Source of the DNA: Ruminococcaceae bacterium UBA1405 | GTDB lineage: Bacteria > Bacillota > Clostridia > Oscillospirales > Ruminococcaceae | DNA: 47,379 bases | NCBI GenBank assembly: GCA_002305685.1 | Contig: DBQB01000048.1 | Location: 1-47,379, forward strand | Direction: 5' to 3' | Translations under genes and position numbers: made by a program | The notes under the pieces: generated by a model | Seen by the model: only the letters and a program-made list of their open reading frames with translations | The model's database searches: none | What the model was told of the DNA's origin: nothing | Shown: piece by piece, positions 41,934-47,379 of the stretch | How the letters are laid out: each line of letters begins with the position of its first letter | Numbering within the stretch: the stretch's first letter is position 1

Positions 41934-42656
41934 ATGAGCGAAACGATTTTCTTGCGGGTGATTGCCCGTATTCATAACGACTTTACCGAAAAATTTGGTA
42001 TCCCTCGGCAGAGCGGATTGGTGCCATCCCTTCGATCCCGCATTGTGCTGGAACCAGAATATCGAGTTTGGGAGGCACTGCGCGGTTTGGATGGTTTTTC
42101 CCATATCTGGCTGCTGTGGGAATTTTCCGCCGCAGTGCGCACGAAATGGTCTCCCACCGTCAGACCGCCGCGTTTGGGCGGCAACACAAGGATGGGGGTT
42201 TTTGCCACCCGCTCCCCTTACCGGCCCAATCCCATCGGTTTGTCCTGCGTCAAACTGGAGGAGATTCAGATGGACGAAAAAGACGGCCCGGTATTAACGG
42301 TATCCGGCGCAGATCTGATGGATGGCACCCCCATTTTGGATATCAAACCCTATCTGCCCCATGCAGATTGTATTCCCGATGCTCAGGGCGGTTTTGCTGC
42401 AAACTATGTCTCTTATCATTTACAGGTGGATTTTCCCGAACCTCTTTTGGAACAGATTATCCCCCAAAAACGGGAAGCGCTGTTGGGAATATTGGCGCAG
42501 GACCCTCGCCCATCCTATCAGCAGGACGCCGAACGCATATATGGAATGCGTTTTGGCGAATATGAAATCAAATTTACAGTGAAAGGGCATCTGCTAACGG
42601 TTCGGGATGTACAAAAAGTTATCCCTGTACAAAATAATATAGAAAAAAGAGGATAA
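41934..42656 (+). CDS. trmO: tRNA t6A37 N6-methyltransferase TrmO
   Basis: A 240-residue SAM-dependent enzyme that methylates the threonylcarbamoyl-adenosine at position 37 of certain threonine tRNAs. The family signature MGVFATRSPYRPNPIGLS is complete (about residues 86-103). GFSHIWLLWEF precedes it, and DGTPILDIKPYLPHAD follows. The ATG at 41934 is 6 bases after AAAGGAG; the earlier frame start has no ribosome site. Its stop overlaps the nth start by one base, so the two are translationally coupled. Confidence 0.95.
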   Translation: MSETIFLRVIARIHNDFTEKFGIPRQSGLVPSLRSRIVLEPEYRVWEALRGLDGFSHIWLLWEFSAAVRTKWSPTVRPPRLGGNTRMGVFATRSPYRPNPIGLSCVKLEEIQMDEKDGPVLTVSGADLMDGTPILDIKPYLPHADCIPDAQGGFAANYVSYHLQVDFPEPLLEQIIPQKREALLGILAQDPRPSYQQDAERIYGMRFGEYEIKFTVKGHLLTVRDVQKVIPVQNNIEKRG

Positions 42657-43306
42657 TGGATATGACAACCATGACAAAACAGGATTTGGCGCTGGAAATC
42701 ATTCGGCGTTTAAAGGAAGAATACCCCGACGCAGATTGTACGCTGGATTATAACCAGGCTTGGAAGCTGCTGGTCAGCGTGCGGTTGGCGGCTCAATGCA
42801 CCGATGCACGGGTCAACGTGGTGGTACAAGATCTATTTGCTCAGTATCCCAGCGTTGAAGCGCTGGCCCAGGCGGATGTTTCGGAGATAGAACGGATTGT
42901 GCGGCCCTGCGGCCTGGGTCACAGCAAGGCAAGGGATATCAGTGCCTGTATGAAGATGTTACAGGACCAGTACGGCGGCAACGTCCCGGAGGATTTTGAT
43001 GCACTGCTCAAGCTCCCAGGGGTGGGACGCAAAAGCGCAAACCTGATTATGGGGGATGTGTTTGGAAAACCTGCCATCGTCACCGACACCCACTGTATCC
43101 GGCTGGTCAACCGCATGGGACTGGTGGACGGCATCAAGGAGCCCAAGAAGGTGGAAATGGCCCTTTGGAAGCTGATTCCGCCTGAGGAGGGCAGCGATTT
43201 TTGCCACCGTCTGGTTTATCACGGCAGAGAGGTCTGCACTGCACGCACCAAACCCTACTGTGACCGGTGCTGTCTAAAAGATATCTGTGAAAAACACGGC
43301 GTATAA
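42656..43306 (+). CDS. nth: Endonuclease III Nth
   Basis: A 216-residue DNA glycosylase/AP lyase that removes oxidised pyrimidines. The helix-hairpin-helix LPGVGRKSANLI carries the catalytic Lys (about 123), and the catalytic Asp is in VTDTHCIRL (about 142). Four C-terminal cysteines bind the [4Fe-4S] cluster with spacing C-X7-C-X2-C-X5-C; the common first spacing is X6. The start ATG at 42656 overlaps the trmO stop, and an ATG at 42662 is an alternative with 10-base spacing from AGAGG. Confidence 0.96.
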   Translation: MDMTTMTKQDLALEIIRRLKEEYPDADCTLDYNQAWKLLVSVRLAAQCTDARVNVVVQDLFAQYPSVEALAQADVSEIERIVRPCGLGHSKARDISACMKMLQDQYGGNVPEDFDALLKLPGVGRKSANLIMGDVFGKPAIVTDTHCIRLVNRMGLVDGIKEPKKVEMALWKLIPPEEGSDFCHRLVYHGREVCTARTKPYCDRCCLKDICEKHGV

Positions 43307-43350
43307 ACGCTTTTCTCAGCCCAGGCGGGATTTTGCACCGAGGATTCTAC

Positions 43351-43383
43351 TTAACACATTTTGTGCATAATTGTTTTATGCAC
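43351..43383 (+). promoter_or_regulatory. Possible dedA promoter with palindrome
   Basis: TTAACA (43351-43356) and TTTTAT (43374-43379) are 17 bases apart, a weak match. A perfect 8-bp inverted repeat GTGCATAA (43363-43370) and TTATGCAC (43376-43383) with a 5-base centre covers the spacer and -10. It could be a repressor site for the DedA gene. Confidence 0.45.
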
Positions 43384-43425
43384 CGCGCACACTCAAAACA
43401 GTAACACAACAGGAGGATCAATCAA

Positions 43426-44040
43426 ATGCAGCAGTGGATCATGGAGTGGATGAATTCCTTTGGATATTGGGGAATCGCTCTACTCATCGTACTGGAAAAC
43501 GTATTTCCCCCTATCCCTTCCGAGATTATTTTAACCTTCGGCGGTTTTATGACCACCTACACCCGGATGACCATTCCCATGGTGATTCTGTTTTCCACAG
43601 CCGGTTCGGTGGCTGGAGCACTGATTCTATATGCGGTGGGCAGGCTGCTCCCCCGGGAGCGGTTGGAACGGCTGGTAGATGGAAAAATCGGAAAGATTCT
43701 TCGCTTTAAGCGCCAGGATGTGGAGATGGCCATGGGATGGTTTGACCGGAAAGGATACCTGACCGTACTGTTTTGCCGGTGTATCCCGGTGGTGCGCAGC
43801 CTGATCTCCATTCCTGCCGGCATGGCTCAGATGCATCTTCGCCCCTTTTTGTTGTATACCGCCGTAGGAAGCGCTGTTTGGAACACCATACTGGTGGTGG
43901 CAGGCGCAATCGCGGGGGAGGCCTGGCCTACCATCGTGGAATGGATTGACCGGTATACCGGCGTTACCGTTTGGACACTGATAATCTTTGGTGGTTTGGT
44001 AGCTGTATGGTGGTTCTGGAGCCACAGAAAGAATAAATAA
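43426..44040 (+). CDS. DedA-family membrane protein
   Basis: A 204-residue integral membrane protein of the DedA/VTT family, linked to lipid-carrier flipping (undecaprenyl phosphate) and envelope stability. The N-terminal ALLIVLENVFPPIPSE re-entrant segment and the conserved FCRCIPVVRSLISIPAG stretch (about residues 124-140) are diagnostic, followed by SAVWNTILVVAG. Four to five membrane segments are predicted. AGGAGGA precedes the ATG. Which lipid it handles cannot be told. Confidence 0.94.
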   Translation: MQQWIMEWMNSFGYWGIALLIVLENVFPPIPSEIILTFGGFMTTYTRMTIPMVILFSTAGSVAGALILYAVGRLLPRERLERLVDGKIGKILRFKRQDVEMAMGWFDRKGYLTVLFCRCIPVVRSLISIPAGMAQMHLRPFLLYTAVGSAVWNTILVVAGAIAGEAWPTIVEWIDRYTGVTVWTLIIFGGLVAVWWFWSHRKNK

Positions 44041-44061
44041 GGCAGAAATCCTAAAAACAAG

Positions 44062-44114
44062 AAAAAATCCGGGAACCTTTGAGCCCTCATCGCCCAAAAG
44101 TTCCCGGATTTTTA
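44062..44114. terminator. Bidirectional terminator between dedA and the second M20 gene
   Basis: A perfect 13-bp stem (44064-44076 with 44100-44112, core ATCCGGGAAC) with a 23-nt loop. T runs stand on both sides (five on +, six on -), between convergent genes. Confidence 0.9.
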
Positions 44115-44192
44115 TATGCTTTGGAAAAAGACGGCCTTATACCGTCCTCCATTTATACCTTTCACCGGACAAAAACCACGCGATATTTTCTG

Positions 44193-45554
44193 TCAGTTTT
44201 TGTAATCCAGCGTAACGGTGCCGTCCTCGTTGTAGATGACCGCATCCTTATCGAGCATTAGTTTGTCGATGGCCGCCAAAAAGGCCTCCTGGGAAGGATA
44301 TACCGGAGTTGCCTCCGCAACCACCTTTTTACCCATGGCCGCATCGTCCCGCAGCAGAATATCTGCCATCAGCACCAACGCTTTGGCTGCATTGACGCAG
44401 GCTTTCTCCGCGTCGTCGATATAATAGTCGTTGCCGTGACCCACGCCGATGGCTCCCGCCGCATAGGGATGGATGGCAGGCATCACGCAGGAGATATCGC
44501 CCATATCGGTGCAGCCAGTACTCCAGTTGTCGTTGAAGCTCACCTGTGCGGCATCCACCACCTGCTCCATCGCCTCTTTGGCCACCAAACGCAGGTTCTT
44601 ATCGTTGTTCAGCGGAGAATATCCGGGACGGTCCCCCAGATGCACATTGGCTCCAAACGCAGCTGCGGAAGCGGCCAGTGCACGGTTCACCCGCTCGTTG
44701 GCGCCGATGATCGCTTCCATCGAAGCGCCGCGGACATAGCTCTCAATTTTGGTCAGGTTGGGAATGGCGTTGACCGCCTGTCCCCCTTCGGTGATGATGG
44801 GATGGAAACGGATGTGCTGATCGTCCTGGAAAGTCTCCCGCAACGAGTTGACCGCCTGGATTCCGATGGTGGCAGCATACAGCGCATTGATGCCTTTATG
44901 GGGCGCGCCGCCGGCATGGGAGGAAACTCCCTGATAATCGATGTTTTTGACCACACAGCCGTTGCTGCCTTTGGGAATGCTGAAAGCGGTACCCTCAGGC
45001 AGATTGGAGGTATGGATCATCATGCTGATATCCACGTCTTTATAGTAACCTCTGTGGAGAAACTCCACCTTGCCGCCCATATATTTGATGACGCCCTGTT
45101 GTCTGAGCCCTTCACGGTAACCGATCTCCAGAAGTTCCTCCGCGGGCACCGCCATCAGACGGATGGAACCGGAAAGACCATCCAACGCTCCCGGTTCTTT
45201 CAGCGCAGCAGCAACTCCTACCAATGTGGCGCACTGGGCATTGTGTCCGCAGGCATGAACTGCACCGGTTTCAGGATCAGCGTCCGGATGGTTGGAGCAA
45301 AGCAGCGAATCCAGCTCACCCATAATACAAACCTTCGGGCCGGGTCTTCCGGTATCGATATCCGTGTAGAAGCCGGGAATATTTCCTGCCTCCACCAGCG
45401 TATATCCCAGATCCTCAAAAACCTTCTTCATGTATGCGTTGGTTTTCCACTCACGATATCCAGTTTCAGGATGTTTCCAGATGTAACGCTCCGCCGCGAA
45501 GATCTTTTCACGGTTTTGTTCTACCATGGCTTTCAGCTGTTGGGTACGGTCCAT
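44193..45554 (-). CDS. M20 family amidohydrolase (second copy)
   Basis: A 453-residue metal-dependent amidohydrolase, longer than the first copy and only distantly like it. Metal-binding stretches are MGELDSLLC (about residue 84) and VHACGHNAQ (about 107), with the catalytic-type Glu pair in PAEELLEIGY (about 140), and GVSSHAGGAPHKGINAL in the lid domain. It resembles the AbgA/AbgB group that cleaves aminobenzoyl-glutamate or other N-acyl amino acids. The ATG at 45554 is 8 bases after AGAGGAG; upstream frame codons include the ribosome site. Single-gene unit. Confidence 0.92.
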   Translation of the reverse strand: MDRTQQLKAMVEQNREKIFAAERYIWKHPETGYREWKTNAYMKKVFEDLGYTLVEAGNIPGFYTDIDTGRPGPKVCIMGELDSLLCSNHPDADPETGAVHACGHNAQCATLVGVAAALKEPGALDGLSGSIRLMAVPAEELLEIGYREGLRQQGVIKYMGGKVEFLHRGYYKDVDISMMIHTSNLPEGTAFSIPKGSNGCVVKNIDYQGVSSHAGGAPHKGINALYAATIGIQAVNSLRETFQDDQHIRFHPIITEGGQAVNAIPNLTKIESYVRGASMEAIIGANERVNRALAASAAAFGANVHLGDRPGYSPLNNDKNLRLVAKEAMEQVVDAAQVSFNDNWSTGCTDMGDISCVMPAIHPYAAGAIGVGHGNDYYIDDAEKACVNAAKALVLMADILLRDDAAMGKKVVAEATPVYPSQEAFLAAIDKLMLDKDAVIYNEDGTVTLDYKN

Positions 45555-45665
45555 AAGAAAGACTCCTCTCATGATGTAATCCAAAGGTATTTTGCAAAAA
45601 GCAGACAGGGCCGTCCAGTCCATAGACAGAACAGCCCCATTACTCTCTGCAATCTCAGCAGATAT

Positions 45666-45694
45666 AGTATACCATATTTTTCCGAACAGTACAA
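45666..45694 (-). promoter_or_regulatory. Promoter of the second M20 gene
   Basis: Minus-strand TTGTAC (45689-45694) and TATACT (45666-45671) are 17 bases apart, close after the DegV stop codon. No terminator is seen after degV, so some read-through is possible. Confidence 0.75.
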
Positions 45695-45702
45695 CCGAAA
45701 AA

Positions 45703-46590
45703 TCAATTTGTCCTTGGATCGCCCCAGAAAAACAGTGCTACCGTTCCGGGACCGGTATGGCTGCCGATGGTAGTTCCCACGCTGTAGATCTCCACCGGAC
45801 CTTGCAGCTGATGAAAACGCCCTTCGATCAAATCCGCCACCGCTCTGGCGTCCTCATAGCAATCGGAATGGGAAATATAACATTTTCCGCTGTAATTCAG
45901 CCGATCCTGTGCAAACGCTTCCATCTTTGCCACAATCTCCGTGATCACCTTGCGCTTGCCACGAATCTTAAAGCGGGGAATCAACTGTCCCTTCTCGTTC
46001 ATGTTCAGCAGCGGACAGATCTTCAGCGCCGTGCCAAACCAGGCAGAGGTTTTTGAGATGCGTCCACCCTTCTCATAAAAACTGAGATCGGTGGAGAAAA
46101 ACCAGTGATGCAGCTGCAAACGGTGTTGCTCAGCCCATTGGGCCAGCTCCTGGGCGGAATATCCCTGATCCCGCAGATCCGCCAGGCGATCCATCAGCAG
46201 ACCGTAACCGGAGGATGCGCCCAAAGAATCTACAATATAGATTTTGCGCTGCGGGAACATCTCCTCCAGCTCCGATTTCGCCACACAGGCGGCATTATAC
46301 ACCCCAGAAATCCCGCTAGAGAGAGTGATGTGTACAATATCCATCCCTGACTGCAAAAAGGGGGTAAAATAACTGATGAATTCCTGGACATTTACCTGGG
46401 AAGTTTTGGTCTGCGCACCGTCCCGCAGCGCTTGATAAAACGCGTCAAAGGACATACTTTGGCCCAGGTCATCCGGATAGGTGTTCCCGTTCAGAGAATA
46501 GTGAAAACAAACGTAATGGATATCCCGCTGCTGGAAATGCTCCAAGGTCAGATCCGCTGTGGAGCAACAACTTAAAATATACTGGTTCAT
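45703..46590 (-). CDS. DegV-family fatty-acid-binding protein
   Basis: A 295-residue cytosolic protein of the DegV/FakB family, which binds a single fatty acid and can present it to the FakA kinase. Family sites are the N-terminal CCSTADLT, TSQVNVQEF (about 63-71), ITLSSGISGVYNAA (about 88-101) near the fatty acid carboxylate, and EKGGRISKTSAWFG (about 174-187). AAAGGAGGAGG precedes the ATG. No FakA is nearby. A TATAAT (minus strand, about 46660-46665) may be its -10 but the -35 is poor. Confidence 0.93.
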   Translation of the reverse strand: MNQYILSCCSTADLTLEHFQQRDIHYVCFHYSLNGNTYPDDLGQSMSFDAFYQALRDGAQTKTSQVNVQEFISYFTPFLQSGMDIVHITLSSGISGVYNAACVAKSELEEMFPQRKIYIVDSLGASSGYGLLMDRLADLRDQGYSAQELAQWAEQHRLQLHHWFFSTDLSFYEKGGRISKTSAWFGTALKICPLLNMNEKGQLIPRFKIRGKRKVITEIVAKMEAFAQDRLNYSGKCYISHSDCYEDARAVADLIEGRFHQLQGPVEIYSVGTTIGSHTGPGTVALFFWGDPRTN

Positions 46591-46713
46591 TTGCCTCCTC
46601 CTTTGAAAAAAGATATCAATCTTCTGTGGAAAACATCTGATATTCTTTTACTTCTAAGAGTATTATAGAACAAATTTTACCCAAATGCATCTGGCTTTTT
46701 CACTTCCCATTAA

Positions 46714-46753
46714 AAAACAAGAGCCGAATCCATATAAAGATTGGATTCGGCTC
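46714..46753 (-). terminator. Terminator of the C_GCAxxG_C_C gene
   Basis: A perfect 12-bp stem (GAGCCGAATCCA 46721-46732 with 46742-46753) with a 9-nt loop, then TTGTTTTTT on the minus strand. Confidence 0.9.
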
Positions 46754-46786
46754 CCAGCTTAAGGCCCTGCTTTGACGGATACAGTT

Positions 46787-47239
46787 TTATTCAAACTCAG
46801 ACGGACCATCATAGGGCTCAAACATTCCCTCAAACAGTACCTTCTCGATGATCTCTGCACAGTCCATCACACAGCCCCGGCAACTTCTGATCCGATCGGT
46901 AATTCCGTTGGTTCCGCGCAGCTGGGCACAGATGCTGGTACCGTTTTTCTCCTCAAAGAGATCGATCATCTTGTGTCCCAGTGCAAAGGTATCCAGCTTG
47001 GATTTGGGGGCATCCAGATTGGCGTCGGAATTTTTCAGTCCGGCAGCAAGAACCATCGCACAGCAGGAACCACAGGTCCGGTACTCCTTGGCGATTCCCA
47101 GGCCAAACCCTTCCGACACGCGAAAACAGGTTGTCTCATCAATCCCCAACAGATCGGCGTAGGTACACACCACTGCCTGGCAACAGTTAAAACCCGCCTT
47201 ATGTTTTTTGGCGGCCTCCAACACTCTGCTTTTCTCCAT
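46787..47239 (-). CDS. C_GCAxxG_C_C family redox protein
   Basis: A 150-residue cysteine-rich cytosolic protein of the C_GCAxxG_C_C family, named for its Cys pattern and thought to be redox-active or cluster-binding. Cysteines appear in NCCQAVVC (about residues 18-25), CGSCCAM (about 57-63), SICAQL and RSCRGCVMDCAE near the C-terminus. The ATG at 47239 follows AAAGGGAG; the 39 extra codons upstream cover the leader and are rejected. Such genes are widespread in anaerobes, with no firm function. Confidence 0.9.
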   Translation of the reverse strand: MEKSRVLEAAKKHKAGFNCCQAVVCTYADLLGIDETTCFRVSEGFGLGIAKEYRTCGSCCAMVLAAGLKNSDANLDAPKSKLDTFALGHKMIDLFEEKNGTSICAQLRGTNGITDRIRSCRGCVMDCAEIIEKVLFEGMFEPYDGPSEFE

Positions 47240-47322
47240 TTTCTTCTCCCTTTCCCGGCAGATTTCCTGGCTCCCTGTATCGGTCAGAAAAACGCCTTTG
47301 ATTTTTACCGCCTGGGATAAAA

Positions 47323-47350
47323 CAAAAACCCGTTTCCGACTGGAAACGGG
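47323..47350 (-). terminator. Terminator after the tRNA gene
   Basis: A perfect 9-bp stem (CCCGTTTCC 47329-47337 with 47342-47350) and 4-nt loop followed by TTTTTG and TTTT on the minus strand, 9 bases past the tRNA 3' end. Bases 47240-47322 hold no gene. Confidence 0.88.
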
Positions 47351-47358
47351 CCTCATTT

Positions 47359-47379
47359 TGGTGGAGATGAGGGGGATCG
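47359..47379 (-). tRNA. tRNA 3' end, cut by window edge (probably Ala)
   Basis: Read on the minus strand, the last 21 bases match positions 56-76 of a tRNA: C56, G57, A58 of the T loop, a T-stem strand CCCCT (61-65), the acceptor strand CATCTCC (66-72), A73 and an encoded CCA. U at position 70 would pair with G3 in a normal GGGGATG acceptor, the alanine identity pair, so tRNA-Ala is the likely call. The 5' part and anticodon are outside the window. Confidence 0.82.

Noticed and set aside
44436..45773. 445-codon plus-strand open frame
   Set aside because: Antisense to the second M20 gene and running through its promoter.
1..47379. CRISPR arrays, insertion sequences, prophage, toxin-antitoxin or defence islands
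   Set aside because: No spaced direct repeats, transposase, phage or known defence protein motifs were seen on either strand.

Overview
The window is about 47.4 kb of a bacterial chromosome from a spore-forming, low-to-mid GC anaerobe. A complete cotJABC operon (spore coat), many TTG/GTG starts behind strong AGGAGG Shine-Dalgarno sites, canonical TTGACA/TATAAT promoters, ECF-type vitamin transporters (BioY, ThiW), a TPP riboswitch and an oxygen-sensitive type of cysteine desulfidase point to class Clostridia. A gut Oscillospirales/Ruminococcaceae-like member is my best guess (inference from gene content). I see no insertion sequence, phage, integrase, CRISPR array or origin. Base composition looks even, and most genes are ordinary housekeeping or sugar-use genes.

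Layout, left to right. 1-2.0 kb: biotin transporter bioY behind a textbook BirA operator, then a DHDPS/NAL-family aldolase. 2.0-4.7 kb: a VanR/VanS-like two-component pair followed by a VanY-like D,D-carboxypeptidase, without any vanG/vanA-type ligase or racemase. 5-7.1 kb: GH42 beta-galactosidase. 7.2-10.1 kb: TPP riboswitch with terminator, thiW, then thiM and a thiE fused to a HAD phosphatase, which have a second promoter outside riboswitch control. 10.3-12.1 kb: M42 aminopeptidase and a TraX-like membrane protein. 12.3-15.4 kb: a sugar ABC importer (lipoprotein and two permeases, no ATPase). 15.6-19.9 kb: DEDDh exonuclease, cotJABC, AlkD, a second DEDDh exonuclease and a Gfo/Idh/MocA oxidoreductase.

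20.0-25.1 kb: a shikimate operon (DAHP synthase, aroB, aroA, aroC). It is preceded by a strong promoter, a 53-codon leader ORF rich in Phe/Tyr codons and a strong intrinsic terminator, which together look like an attenuator. 25.2-27.5 kb: cysteine desulfidase divergent from a LysR regulator. 27.6-34.3 kb: MATE exporter with a palindromic operator, an orphan lipoprotein, a small unknown protein, HtrA protease with a structured untranslated leader, a DUF2500 membrane protein and an M20 amidohydrolase. 34.5-39.2 kb: a GH106-like rhamnosidase convergent with a GH28 pectinase whose active site looks rhamnogalacturonan-type. 39.3-41.5 kb: a membrane-bound Cache-GGDEF-EAL protein with a dead GGDEF site and an intact EAL domain. 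41.9-44.0 kb: trmO, nth, a DedA protein. 44.2-47.4 kb: a second M20 amidohydrolase, DegV, a C_GCAxxG_C_C redox protein, and the 3' end of a tRNA (probably Ala) cut by the window edge.

Most transcription units end in clear hairpin terminators, several shared between convergent genes. The features most worth a second look are the aromatic leader peptide/attenuator, the ThiE-HAD fusion, the VanRS-VanY trio without resistance genes, and the multi-stem leader of htrA. I found no clearly new multi-gene system such as a defence or mobile module.
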